DNA from: Cliona cf. orientalis
Taxonomy: Eukaryota > Porifera > Demospongiae > Clionaida > Clionaidae
Assembly (NCBI GenBank): GCA_963930775.1
Contig: OZ005702.1
Span: 4,650,001 to 4,714,000 of the forward strand
Direction of reading: 5' to 3'
DNA: 64,000 nt
This document shows positions 1 to 11,264 of this stretch, piece after piece; within the stretch, counting starts at the first letter, position 1, and every line of letters starts with the position of its first letter. The notes under the pieces were generated by a model. The model ran no database searches and was not told the DNA's origin. It saw nothing but the letters and a program-made list of their open reading frames with translations. The position numbers were made by a program, and so were the translations under genes.

Positions 1-217
1 GGAAATAGGCCATTGCTGTCTAAGACAGGATGGATATGTGTGAGGTTCTACCTTAGTACACAATTGATGCCATAATGAAGCACTATAGTACAAAACCCTC
101 AGCGCATTAGCTATAGCTAGTCTGCATATGGCAAATTTGCACCACGACCGTGTACAGTTCAGTAGTTGTACAGAGTAATACGGATTACACACAAATACGT
201 AATAATAGTACCATGTG

Positions 218-513
218 CAGGATTTCATCTAGCGACAAAAATTTGGGGTGGAAGCACGATAAATGTGTTGGCATATTCAGCACGCCAAATTCCTTGGGAT
301 GTATTTTTAGGAGAATTTCTTTAATTCCTCCACATTGTTTCGGGTAATTTTTTGTCAAAAACAAATGCTAGTGGTTTGATTTGGTGATTTATTGTGATAT
401 TATGATGCATAATTCAATTAAAGTCAAATTTTTAGGGTGGGGGGACCTAGGGAATTTGGAGGGAAAGCTTTCTCCCTGCCCCCCCCCCCCCCCCCCCACT
501 GGATGAAACCCTG
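218..513 (-). mobile_element. MITE, CAGGGTTTCATC family, copy 1
   Basis: The element is bounded by inverted ends: CAGGATTTCATCTAG on the left and the complement of CAGGGTTTCATCCAG on the right. Its interior matches the copy at 43518-43801 in reverse orientation, including a run about gaggaatt/aattcctcc and a tract of about 20 C just inside one end (480-498). No convincing target-site duplication is seen for this copy. It has no coding capacity. Confidence 0.75.
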
Positions 514-689
514 CACGTACATGCTAGATCAGCAGATCTAGTACAAAGTAAAACCAAGAAGCGTAGTTGATAGCCTACTGAGATCAGTGAAGAGTCAGTC
601 AAGTTCCTAGTAAGAACTATCGCTAGAGCTACACACTACTAATCTTGTAATGAAGCCATCACTATCTCTTTTGTCGATCAACAGCTCGT

Positions 690-915
690 CAAGAAGCGAA
701 GAATGCCATGGTGGTCAGTAAATATCGCCAGAACGTTTGAACGAAATGTTTTAAATGAAATTTACACAATTCATACCTTGAAAATACCGTAAAAAGCCTA
801 ATGGCACCTTGTTTGCACCAGGTATGTAGCAGCTGGCGTCGGGCGTGATAACAGATAGCTACACACACACACAGAACGACTACCGTACCCCTCACGCATG
901 CACCCAGGGTTAATA
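690..915 (-). repeat. Truncated copy of the CCCTCGGCGCATGCG repeat (Helentron-like)
   Basis: Read on the minus strand from 915, this matches the first ~220 bases of the elements at 7571-8405 and 50966-51637: ATTAACCCTSGG start, a GTGTGTGTGT/CTGT run, then CTAGCTGCTACATACCT. It is more diverged than those two copies, and similarity fades near 690. Confidence 0.6.
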
Positions 916-2081
916 ATTAGATAAATACACCTACCACTGACATAGTCCATAACGAATAGCACCCCATCACTGATCCGCATGGCAGCTGCTGCACCATTGA
1001 AAAAGCATACATGCTCAGGAGAATCAATGAGGTTTATGAGGAACCTATTACCCTCCCTCTCCTCAGTCACGTGCGCATGATCCTTGTCTTTCAACTCATA
1101 GTACAAGGGAAAGCTACAGCAGGTTGAAAAGGTAAGAAGTAGCAACAATACACACTGTCAGACATTCTGTCCTTGTATCTTCATGAAATTTCCTATCACA
1201 TTTTCCTCTACTAACCCCTGCCCCCTCAATTGCAACCTTGGTAGCTCCTATAATACATCCTCTCTCTTACACATTGCATGATAATGACTTGAGAGTGACA
1301 CACTTATCCACACAACCAGTTGCTTCAAGTCTCTTGCTAGCACTCTCAATAATGATTCCTGCTTTTCGTACAAGAAAATCTTGCACCATTGATTTTCCAC
1401 GGTTGTCCAAGTGGGCAGTAACAGTCATATTTCTAATGTTAGCCTGTTTGCACATGAGAGCATGGACCTACAGGGACACCATTTTGATGGATAATGATGT
1501 GAGGATAATTATTGTGTTATCAAAAGCGTAAAGATAAAAATTATTAGAAGAGTAGCTATCCCCCCCCCCCCCCCCAATATAGTTTACAGAATATTACGTA
1601 AAAGTAATTAACATCACCCACCAGATAAGTAGCAGTTTGGAGGTAATTAGATCTATCTATAGGCACTTTACTATCTATAGGCACTTTACGGCAATAGCTA
1701 GCTACTGAGCAACATATTTGTAGGTTATCGTACCTGCTCTGTTGATAATTTCACCTGTTGCAGTGTATGCATGGCAAGGCAAGAGAGAATGGAATTAATC
1801 TTGAAAGCAAGCTGTCTAATACTATCATTGATTCAACAAACATGCTGATGTATGGCTCACCATTTCTCAATCTGGCTGATGACCACACCCACAGTGGGCC
1901 AGTATGAGCTCTAGTGGATTAGTGCAGCTTGCACTGATTCACTCTGCATAAGTCGAGCAGTAAAGCTGAAAGTGGTGTAGCATTTCTAGACGGGCACATT
2001 GCTTGGATCCAGCCTCCTCTCAACGAACAGGGGATAGTAATTTACGGTTGGGGGCCACCCTACCATCTACGATTTCCACAA
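916..2081. other. Intergenic stretch, no gene recognised
   Basis: There is no open frame with splice support or family resemblance. Visible items are a C15 tract near 1561, two short tandem copies of tctataggcactttac at 1660-1690, and at 1963-2024 a block that recurs inverted at 8521-8582. That block belongs to the segment duplicated upstream of both copies of the receptor first exon. Confidence 0.5.
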
Positions 2082-2093
2082 TGCGCATGCGCA
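2082..2093. promoter_or_regulatory. Palindromic TGCGCATGCGCA, NRF-1-type site
   Basis: A perfect 12-bp palindrome 112 bp before the likely ATG at 2205. It matches the consensus bound by NRF-1 in animals. The duplicated locus carries the same motif at 8646-8657. The motif is seen directly; its promoter role is inferred from position. Confidence 0.5.
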
Positions 2094-3159
2094 CTGCAAT
2101 CGGAAGCCTACTGAAAACTGCTATTTCAAGTCTTGCTTATTAGGCTTGAGTAACAGAGAACGACAATAGGATTATTGCTTGACTTGGATAAGCCAAGCAT
2201 AGCTACAATGGCATTGCTTCAAATTTTGATGATCTTCGTTGCAGTGCTTCAAGTGACCAGTGGTGCAAATTTTGTTTTTGGTGATTGTAAAGCTGGAAGA
2301 GAAAGCTGTCGGGAATGCTACCAGACCCTGGTTGAGTCTCTACTGGGCTCTGATCAAAATACAGTCAATCTCTCAATAGCTTTCTTCCCTCCTCAAACGA
2401 ATCCTGCTGAATTTGTCTCTGTGACATATCAATATGTAAATCAGAGTACTGGTGACCTTGCTGGAGTGGAGAAGTGGTTTTGGTCAGTGTCTGGCTCTCA
2501 CTTCCTTCATCCCCTTCACGTCTTTACCTACATGTCCCTCTTGTTTGAGAAACCAGAGCCCTATTTTGCCCAAACAGCAACAGTTACTCTGAGCGCTTTG
2601 TGCATGGGAGCTAAGCGGGAACACATGATACTACTAACACATAGGGTAAGTTCGTTTTTAAAATTCATTGTTCGATGATAGCTGCATGTAACTAGAGCTC
2701 ATAGAGCACATTATTACCCGGGCCCGCAATGCGGCATGCCATGGAAATATAATATGTTACCAATAGCTACCTCTTCTTCTACCATGGTTGTAACATTTTG
2801 ACCAATCAGTTAGCTCAAATGGAGGTTGATAAATCACTTATCAAACCTACAAGAGATTTATCAACCTAATATCAAGTTTGGGGCGCTCGCGCTTGAAAGG
2901 TATATAAGTGGGTGGAGTAATTGGATGCAAGGTCAGCAATTTTTCTAACTGCTGCGTGGCTGCTTCGATGCTGCAGGAAGAATCATCATTTTTAGACTTG
3001 ATCAGCGAGATATCGCTGCAGTAGATGACGAAGGCCGTGCTCACTGTATTGCAGGTCAGATTCTGGGAGTCTTGAAGGAAGGAAACCGCTTCAATCGTCA
3101 CGGTCGCTCGATCATGGCTGCGTTCGAGCGGCTCTAGTACTCATACATTGGCGTATTTT

Positions 3160-3275
3160 AAGAAATATTACCCTTAAACCTAAAGGGAAGATTTTACACC
3201 AGTGTTTCCTTTAGACCTAAAAGGGGAGATTTTACGCCATGCACGCTCACAGTTTTGTATATAATGGGGACATTT
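3160..3275 (+). repeat. Tandem copies of an AGGGGAGATTTTACGCC-type unit
   Basis: Three diverged units (aaacctaaagggaagattttac, tagacctaaaaggggagatt, aatggggacattttacg) follow one another at roughly 55-60 bp. Related GGGGAGGATTTACGC units occur at 33304-33640, so this is a small dispersed family. Confidence 0.5.
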
Positions 3276-3956
3276 TACGCAATCCCCATAGCCACCTACA
3301 CCTCGGTGTATAACCTATACTTATTCTTTGAAATTAGGCTAGCCTCTTGCTACCCAGAAATTTTAAGTGATCTCTTTCATTTCCTTCTGAGATCCATACC
3401 ACAAATCATGGAGCATGCTATAGAGAAGCTCGAGCATGCACAGTAGATGCCGGGCCCTAGTTATTAAATAGGTACTAGGTGGACTTGTCAGACATATTTA
3501 CGCAATTTACAGCTACCCTGGCGATTGCCAATAGGGTTAAGGGATAGAAGGTGTTTTTTTGCTGTCTTAGACCATTAATTTTTATTGATCATACATTATT
3601 GAGATTTGCCGATTTTTATGCTGACGGACGACAGACAAACCGATTGCTTTACCCCTTGCTGGGCATGCATGCGCACACGCAGGGTAACTAGCAATATTAT
3701 ATTTGGTAAAGTGCTTAAAATTTCAGCTGGAGGTTGAAAGGTGTGATTATCACCTTGAGATCAAAATTAATGTTTCTATAGCAACAAAGGCACTAATAAT
3801 TTTATACATGTATCCCTGTTTACATGCACCCTTATTAGAGGGAATGCATGCAATTAATGATGTATTCAGGGTATATCTATATATAATGTTATTATGCATG
3901 TATGCCTATAACACTTTGCAGAAGACAGATATAATATAAAAGTAATTGTGATCCCA

Positions 3957-4217
3957 TACTACCAAGGGCTTATAGACCCCAGAGGAGGGGGAGAGGGCAT
4001 GTAACTGGCACCTGGCAAACTTCAAACTTCAAAAACATAGGCTAAAAATAGTATAATCCACATTATCAGTCCATAGCACTAATGCAATCCAGACAGCAGC
4101 TGTTACTATAATTAGTTACAAACCACTGTCTGATTTGAAGTTTGCTAGGTACACTATCATGTATGGCAGTTACATGCCCTCTCCCCCTTTGGGGTCTATA
4201 AGCCCTTGATACTACTA
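3957..4217. mobile_element. Fold-back MITE in the receptor intron
   Basis: The ends are inverted copies of about 70 bp. The left arm reads tactaccaagggcttatag, then accccagaggagggg and a match to catgtaactg; the right arm is the complement and ends gcccttgatactacta. The loop is about 100 bp. No coding capacity. Confidence 0.6.
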
Positions 4218-5561
4218 ATGAATTAAATTGCTGCCAAAACTGTCTGCCATCTATTGCACCCGACTCTTTCATTAATATCAGAACACATAACATATTATTG
4301 TCATTAAACCTTCACTATTGTATCTGCATGATACACAGTATATTGCCTCTATAGCTATAATACTCTTGTATTTATGGTGGGAAAACTTCGAGGGAGAAAA
4401 CTTTTTGTGCATCAGTAGGAAGTGAGCATTAAAAAATTTCGTAAACTTTTAGTACTAAATCACATAATATAGCTGGGTATGGACGCGCCAATATTTACAT
4501 TAATTTTGTGGGTAGCTCTCAAAACACAAAATTAACTTATGAAAATTTTCTCAAAAGAATTCCGCTATACAGTATAGTTTCCATACAAAGTGCTGTATTA
4601 TTGCAGACAACAACGTCAATATATATGTGTTGTGTTTGGGTGTATTGATGCACACACATAAATAATCATTATACTGCCACAATATTTTAGTTGAAGGCAT
4701 TTGTTGAACAGCAAGACGCTAATGGCAAGATTGATGACTCCTACAATGCAATGGTGGCTGATAGAGATGAAGTTAGTAGAATAATAAGAGAGGGGAATAA
4801 CAGACTCACAAATGTCGTCATAATACTTCAAGTAACATTTGTTATTTTCGTGGTCACACTAACAGTTGCAGTACTCTCATTGCGGAGATTTACCAATTTC
4901 ACAAAGAAAAGGTGCAACAGTAAAAAAACGTGATAGTTATAAAAATATCCAGCAGCAATCAACGGTCATTAGTATTTCAATCATAACCTTCCACATTCTG
5001 ATTTACATACTAATGTTGGATGGTGTGGCTCTATACAATCGACAGAATCCTCCAGACCCTGAGATAAGTGCCATCTATCGGAACGAAGAGCCTGGTGATC
5101 CTTTTTCGGTTTTCTACAATCTACCTCTCCTAATAATAACATTCGATGCTGCAGTGACGATATTTTCCTTCATGATGTTGTTCATTGCCTCGCTCTGCTG
5201 CAGTTTTCGATATTTCAAACCTGAGATGGATTTCGGCAAAAATTGGGTCTTGTTCTTGCAATAGTCTGCTGTTGGACTGATTCTCGTTCTCCTGATGCAT
5301 GCACCTTTCATAAGTAACGCCTACCTAAACGATGCATTCCATGCTAGCAGTGTATTTATCTACTATTCTGCCGCAATAATGATTGGATTCCTACTACTCA
5401 AAAAAGTAACAATACACACTTGCTTGAGCTCAGTGTGGCAAGCTAAACACGCCAAATGGGAAAAAGCTATGAAAGATACCAAAATAACCCTATGTCAGAG
5501 TACACTCACGGTTAAGAAAAACAGAGGATCTGGGAATGCACAAACAGTCCAGCTGCAGCTA

Positions 5562-6263
5562 CAGTGCAACCAAGCAAGAGAGCAAAACTTTTTAAAACCA
5601 TATTTTTGGGTTAAAAACTACACAGACAGACCTACTTGATATCAAAATGGCCACAACAATCATTTTTATTGTGTTTTACAAAATTGCAAATTTCCCATAT
5701 ATAGCTAATACAGAAGCCACATATGTGCAGGCCAGTTTTCATAGATTTTTCACTGTTTTTGGATAAAAGTGGCTATATCTTGGAAGTGGTAAGGAGTCAA
5801 GACTTCAAATTTGGGATTTAGTAACTTTATTACAAGTGCTATCAGCCCACCAAGTGGAATTTCTTAACTAGAACTAAGTAGGAAAAAATGTGCCTAACAT
5901 ATTTGGCCCTCCGAAAGGGATTTTAGGACAATATCTGGTTAGCAATGCACTGCACAGCCTCTACATTCATGTCCAATTAACTTCATATGGATGTGCATAA
6001 CTGGGTAGAGCGCATGCCCTTAACCGAAAACAATACTCATTTAATGTGCCTAACATATTTTGGAGAGCCACGTTATCTTGTGAAGCCATAAAAATGGAAG
6101 TAATCATGGTTACATCCCACAATTTAAATTCTATGTAGAATTTATGTTAAAGAAGATTGGTACCAAATTTCAAACTGTTATCTATAACAGATTTTATTTT
6201 ATGAATCAAAATAGGCTCAAATTCTGAAATAAAAAAATTTTGCTCTCTTGCTTGGTTGCACTG
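5562..6263. mobile_element. TA-flanked MITE inserted in a coding exon
   Basis: TIRs CAGTGCAACCAAGCAAGAGA at the left and the exact complement at the right (TCTCTTGCTTGGTTGCACTG) are flanked by TA at 5560-5561 and 6264-6265, as expected for Tc1/mariner/pogo-type insertion. The codon CTA at 5559-5561 is followed, after removing the 704-nt insert, by GCA GGA GGG in the same frame. The empty site is therefore coding and continuous. No transposase is encoded. Confidence 0.85.
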
Positions 6264-7333
6264 TAGCAGGAGGGAATTTGATTTTAGCCTGTGATAAAGC
6301 TATTCTTGTGAGAAAGCAGTTCATTGGGGATCACATCAAAGTAAAGGAAGGCCAGCTTATCTTAAGGAACAACAAAGCCAATTTTAAGAGTACAGATTCC
6401 ACTGATTCAGAAGAACTGTACATTGAGAAAGGTAGCCTTCAAGTGAAGCATGCACAGTGGTCCCATAGTGATGAAGAAGCTGGCAGTACTATTGATGTTG
6501 AGCCCGGCACAAAAATAAAGTTAGCTAAAGGAGAAATATTGAAAGTATCTTACGAAGAAGTCAATGGTGAATGTCGGCTTCTTCTCAAGGAAGGTAAACT
6601 GGTTGGGAAAGAACCAAGGTGCATGTGCTGCACTAAGTGCCTCAGTTCAATACCCGGAGCTGCTACCTGTTTCATTTCGGCTACGATAATGATGATTCTT
6701 CTCTTTCTCTCTCTTCTTGGAGTACTGGCCTTCTACTTTATTCTCATTCCAATCAACATGTCGATCAGCAATGCAGCCGATCGATTGGTTGGGATCTATC
6801 GAGCTTCTTTGTCGTAATAGGGGCACTCTTTGCCTATAAGACCTTGTTCAAGTCACCTGAACCTAGTGGAATTGAAGAAGCACTGAAAGAGAGAAAGAAG
6901 CCACTCACTGACCCAGAAGAGGCACAGGGAGCAAAGTGGGCTTCACTGTCCGATAAAGAGAAGCTCAATGAGTTCTATGGTATTGTGGTGGATATTGTTG
7001 CACAATATTATTACAGGAATGCTAAGCCCAGCTGCAATGAGGAAGCTTCAGAAATTGACACTATCAATGTGTAACATATACTCATTAGATAATGACTTGT
7101 ATTAGACTTACGATCGTAGTATGCACGTCAATAGAAGCTATAATTACACTTTGTCTACATAATAATTATTAGTCTGATCAGCTATATAAGTAAGACTTAC
7201 GTTTCTGATTCACTGAAAGTACTATAAATGTGAACTACGTAGCTACATCCTAATCTACTATAAGCCCAAGAATCTTTATAGTATAGTACTAAGTATTATA
7301 ATATTCATCAGCACAATTATTATTATCATAATA

Positions 7334-7550
7334 CAGTCGAACCTCCAAACAACAGGACACTTAGGGAACAATCAATTTCAGCTGTTTTGTCCCTTATAGA
7401 AAGGTTATCCTCTTCTCGGAGGTTCTCAATGAATAGAAACTATTAATAGGGAATGGTAGTCACGTTTTGCGTCCCCAAACAGTATCCTTTATAGAGAGGT
7501 TTAACATACAGTGTCCCTTCTTGAAGGGTCCTTTATTAGAGGTTCGACTG
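7334..7550. mobile_element. pogo-like MITE
   Basis: A 217-bp element with ends CAGTCGAACCTC and GAGGTTCGACTG, flanked by TA (7332-7333, 7551-7552). The internal sequence has the usual complementary gtcccttat/ataaagga segments of Tigger/pogo-derived MITEs. It is related to the inner element at 61533-62085. Confidence 0.85.
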
Positions 7551-7570
7551 TATCTAATAATAATATTATC

Positions 7571-8405
7571 ATTAACCCTCGGCGCATGCGCGAGGGTTAC
7601 TGTAGTTGGTTTGTCTGTCTGTCTGTCTGTTACCACGCTAGCTGCTACATACCTCGTTTGCTAGTCCAATTTGCGGTGTTGCAAGGTTCCTTATGACGTT
7701 CCCAATTCATGATTTGTGTGGATTTCTCCGAAAACGCTTTGTTCGCCAGTTTTGGTGTCATTTGTCGATTCTAAGCTTCTTGACTTTGCCCGAGTTAGCG
7801 CTAGCATGACTTAACGTATAAATAGGTTGCGCACTATATACGGTATATACGTCTATAACCCTCAGCGCATGCGCGATTGCATCAATCCCGCCCCTCAGTC
7901 CACCAGCGAGCTTTTGACAATCGTGGCTTCTTTTCAATTCTAAGCGGCTTAGCTGCCTGTATTCTTGTGGTACTCTTTGATTCTCTGGCTTGTATGCATG
8001 CATGGAATTACAGTGCTTGAAACCAAGTGAGTTGTGATAATATTGGACATGCAATATTGCTCAGTGTACTTCAGTCTTGTGCCAAGGCTTTGCATCATAG
8101 TCCTTCTAGTTAAGATGTAGCTAGCTAAGTCCCCAAGAATTGGACGTTAGGCTACAGTGAGGATGGTTGAGTTGACGTCGACACCACAGTGCGGAGTTCG
8201 ATACAACACGCTAGGATTGTTGCTGCTTTGAGCTGTTGAACCGTCTTGAATAACACTGCTGTGCAAGTATAACATTAGCCTCATCCCTGTCTGGCCCTGG
8301 CCCCAGCCCTTTAGCTGCCCCCTTTCTGCATGCAACTGTTGAATCCGATGTAGCTTAAATGCCATGCAGCGCGTCGAGGGTTTTGTGCTCGAGAGAGCTC
8401 TAGTT
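7571..8405 (+). mobile_element. Helentron-like non-autonomous element
   Basis: It starts attaaccctcggcgcatgcg, with a CCCTCG...CGAGGG hairpin right at the 5' end, then CTGT repeats. It ends gtcgagggttttgtgctcga followed by an AGAGCTCT hairpin and CTAGTT. The same start and end bound the copy at 50966-51637. Subterminal inverted CCTCG/CGAGG plus a 3' hairpin resemble Helitron/Helentron derivatives. The class is inferred from structure only. Confidence 0.5.
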
Positions 8406-8645
8406 ACAGTTGTGGCCAATCATTAATTTTATGGTTCAAATTTCTTCAGAATCTACACATGTGCACCTGATGATGTGACATTGTATAGTATATTACCTTG
8501 TTTGTCGTCTGGAGATCTAGAGAAGAGGCTGAATTTAAGCAATGGGCACGTCTAGAAATGCTACACTACCTTCAGCTTTAGCTTTAATACTGCTTCATGC
8601 ACGGCCACTTGTCCAGAACACCCCTACCAGCAACGATTTCCATAT

Positions 8646-8657
8646 TGCGCATGCGCA
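8646..8657. promoter_or_regulatory. Palindromic TGCGCATGCGCA, NRF-1-type site (duplicated copy)
   Basis: The same palindrome as at 2082-2093, retained in the duplicated 5' region 167 bp before the ATG at 8824. It shows that the duplication carried the promoter as well as exon 1. Confidence 0.45.
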
Positions 8658-8823
8658 CTGCAATCAGCTAATAATTATGAACAGCTGCTCTTATGATAGT
8701 GCAACGTACTAAAAATTGCTCATTTCAAGTCTTGCATAATTTTATGATTATTAGGCCAATTAATTAATAGTGAACCACAAAATCTGATTATTGCTTGACT
8801 TGTATAAGCCAAGCATAGATACA

Positions 8824-9240
8824 ATGGCATTGCTTCAAATTTTGATGCTCTTCGTTGCAGTGCTTCAAATGACCAGTGGTGCAAAGTTTGTTTCTGGTGG
8901 TTGTAAAGCTGGAAGAGAAAGCTGTCAGGAATGCTACCAACCCACTTGCCTATCCAGTCATACTGAACCAAGATGTACCTACGTAGAAAAGATTTTAGCA
9001 CATCGAAAGTGAATGACTATGAACCCTCACTGGCGCAATGGAACCCCAAATGCCGTTAAGATTGAAATGTCTTCCACTGGACGACTAATTGACAGTGCTG
9101 TTCGTAAGGATACAGTAATAGTACCAGCAGGTGGATATGTTGTAATTGCATTTGTTGGTGACAATCCAGGCTATTGGTTCTTGCACTGCATTGCCGGAGG
9201 AAGCAATTTTCATGTGGTCAGGCCAAATCTAGTCAGTGTA
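8824..9240 (+). pseudogene. Receptor exon-1 copy joined to a multicopper-oxidase fragment
   Basis: Positions 8824-8940 repeat the signal peptide and CKAGRESCQECYQ stretch of the gene at 2205, with matching 5' flank. The frame runs on into unrelated sequence and stops with TGA at 9010-9012. Directly after it, in the same frame, 9013-9230 encodes [17 protein letters not shown] and [10 protein letters not shown], the C-terminal cupredoxin motif of multicopper oxidases (laccase-type, normally HCHIEWH). Only the first HC of the copper-ligand motif remains; the expected HIEWH is missing. No flanking oxidase exons are visible. I call it a chimeric relic, with low odds that any product is made. Confidence 0.55.
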
Positions 9241-9360
9241 TTGTGCTGGGTAGTGGCGTGCGTAAGCACGCTAAAACTAGGGGGGGTCCGGGGGCATGCT
9301 CCCCTGGGAAAATTTTGAAATTTACAGTCTCAGAGATGGCTTCTGGTAGCTTCTGAGTCC
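9241..9360 (+). repeat. Dispersed repeat with CTAGGGGGGGTC core
   Basis: gcacgctaaaactagggggg, then gtccgggggcatgctcccct and attttgaaatttac, recurs in reverse orientation at 53320-53432. A related core (gggggagcatgcccc) is at 42615-42640. Boundaries are not resolved. Confidence 0.5.
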
Positions 9361-10265
9361 AATTTTAACAGACACACTTTAGCTTCACAAGATATCCAAT
9401 ATTCAGAAATTTACAGCTAATACCTTGTTTTCTGTAGGCAATTAGATGAGCTGTACATTCCACCACAGATACTCAGTGTGGGTAGCCGCTACTAGTGGCA
9501 AATAACTGTGATCCCATGCATGGCCTATGTGGCTCACTTTAATACCAGTATACCGGGGTATGAGTTAAAATACTTTTGCACTAGAGCCAGAAGATACAGA
9601 TACCTTAGTGAAGTCCGGACAAGCTAGGTCTGGTTCAAGCATATGCGAGTTCTTTGACGACCTTTACCACACAATCGATAGTGTTAGCGACCATTACCTA
9701 TTCAAACGATGAAAAAAGTGGTCCGGTTTTGGCCTGACCAACCGGACCGGCTCCGCCGGCCCTGCGTGACTGTCACATTGAAATGCACCAATTGGAAGGA
9801 ATGGCAGTTATTATTCAGGAATATATCGCGAAACTGAACACAATTACAATCTTCCAATGGATATCAATAAACCAGGAAAGTTCAATTGGACTGTTGCCGA
9901 CTTTATGCGATTTAGTAGTGCTGGTGAGTGTTTGCGGTCACTGGCGATAATCCTTTTTCTATCATTCTTGTTATCAGTGCTATGATTGCTGCTGGGTACT
10001 AACAAAGAAACTAAAGTCTTGATCATTGATAAATTATTTTAATCATTTTGTAATCTAAAAATCAATCCCCTTTTTGTACTATGATCTTAGTTACAGAGGC
10101 TATTGACAACTACCTGTTGACGAGCACATGTTAACCTAACTATAATATGAACTTAGATTCTGTGTTGATTATGTGATCTAATTAGCTGCTTATTTTGCTG
10201 GATAGCTGCTGTGTGATGGTTTACAATTAATTTTGATCATGCATAATTATAATTCATTTAAATTT
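9361..10265. other. Intergenic, nothing recognised
   Basis: No supported exon, RNA gene or clear terminal-repeat element was found. The sequence is AT-rich with stop codons in all frames and no splice-bounded conserved peptide. Confidence 0.4.
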
Positions 10266-10457
10266 ACTTTCTAGTCTAAACAGCCATTACTACACAAAGC
10301 TATATATTCTCTCTTGTGTGTATTATTAAGGTTACTATAGAATTACAAAAATATAATAATAATATTACTTTCTATTCTAAACAGCCATTACTGCACAAAG
10401 CTATATTCTCTCTTGTGTGTATTATTAAGGTTACTATAGAATTACAAAAATATAATT
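10266..10457 (+). repeat. Two-copy tandem duplication (~97 bp unit)
   Basis: Units 10266-10366 and 10367-10457 share actttctaKtctaaacagcc, then ctctcttgtgtgtattatta and aattacaaaaatataa. They differ by a few substitutions and short AT indels. Confidence 0.8.
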
Positions 10458-11044
10458 CGGGGCGAGCCTGAGCGAGCCCCGAATGCAAGAGTAACATATG
10501 GCAAATTCGCTGTACCTATGTATGTATGTATCTATGTATGTATGTAGCGATACGTCGTCCACGTGCTTATCACGCATGCGCGTATGGTCATGATGTCAAT
10601 CGGTAAAGATGGTCATTACGTACAGGTACTAGGTAAAGATGGTCATAATGCTGACATTGTACATACATGTATTAAATTATACGTACATATACGTACGTAC
10701 AGTGTGCGTAGTCGACAAGTCTGAAGCATCTGTGATCGTGAGTGTGCTGTCCCAACCTGCAATGTAAGAAGAGAAGGAGAAGGTACGGTCTAAGCCAACT
10801 TTAAGTAATTAATGCTTGACTATGGAACTAACTCGGCTACTTATGAAGACTGTGCTTTAAATAGAATCATGCAACTTTGATGTTGTAGCTAGCGCGCTTT
10901 AAAATTTTTAATCATCAATATTAAAAGTCATAGAAATATCAACAACAATCAAAGAGTTAAATATCAATCACATAAATATATATATTTCCTTGAGAACATC
11001 AATGTTATAGCAAATTTCACTGCATGAGCGAAGGCTCGCCCCGC
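10457..11044. mobile_element. GGGGCGAGCC-terminated element, copy 1
   Basis: It begins tcggggcgagcctgagcgag, itself a palindrome, and ends gcgaaggctcgccccgc. The interior has GTAT repeats and no coding potential. The family recurs at 11820-11885 (end only), 21857-22349 and 34034-34062 (core only). Confidence 0.55.
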
Positions 11045-11264
11045 ATGATGATTATCATCTTTCTAGTAATAATATACCCAGTATCTCATAATACAATGTC
11101 CCGGAATCAATGCAGTGTAGTAGTATAGTTATTAACGTTTCTGTGCATGTGCCTAATATGACTTGCAATTATATACGAAAGAGGTGCCATCTGTGGTCCT
11201 TATACACTGTAAGAAGATAATAATACATGTACCCATGCTTCCATGCAATGCCATGTCTCACACA

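Larger units (their letters stand above)
2649..4689 (+). other. Intron 1 of receptor pseudogene 1
   Basis: It contains a short hairpin (ggttgataaatc with its complement, 2822-2866), tandem TTTACGC-type repeats at 3160-3275, a MITE at 3957-4217, and a diverged TIR-like block near 4366-4580 ending in ccgctatacagtat, similar to the element at 24179-24635. An 84-codon minus-strand open frame at 2847-3101 is present but has no family resemblance that I can name. Confidence 0.5.
2205..7074 (+). pseudogene. Decayed seven-pass membrane receptor, copy 1
   Basis: Exon 1 (2205-2648) encodes a signal peptide (MALLQILMIFVAVLQ...), a Cys cluster CKAGRESCRECYQ and an ectodomain of about 120 residues, ending at AGG|GTAAGT in phase 0. 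Exon 2 runs from 4690 (atattttag acceptor) to a stop at 7072-7074. It encodes about seven hydrophobic segments (around NVVIILQVTFVIF, STVISISIITFHI, LLIITFDAAVTIF, SAVGLILVLL, FIYYSAAIMIGFL, ISATIMMILLFLSLL, SFFVVIGALFAY) and a charged tail. Four lesions are visible: a frame change in an A7 run at 4921-4927, an in-frame TAG at 5262, a MITE at 5562-6263, and a frame change near 6780-6820. Removing the MITE plus one TA rejoins the frame exactly. The same exon-1 end phase and the LKAFV/LKVYA exon-2 start occur in the gene at 44494-47818, so the two are paralogs. I recognise no named receptor family. The homopolymer lesion could be an assembly error; the MITE and TAG argue for a real pseudogene. 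Confidence 0.7.

Noticed and set aside
2847-3101. 84-codon minus-strand frame in receptor intron
   Set aside because: No start context, splice support or recognisable domain; kept only as a note in the intron entry.
10500-10560. Telomere-like or CRISPR-like array (tatgtatgtatgta)
   Set aside because: It is a plain 4-bp microsatellite inside the GGGGCGAGCC element; no spacers.
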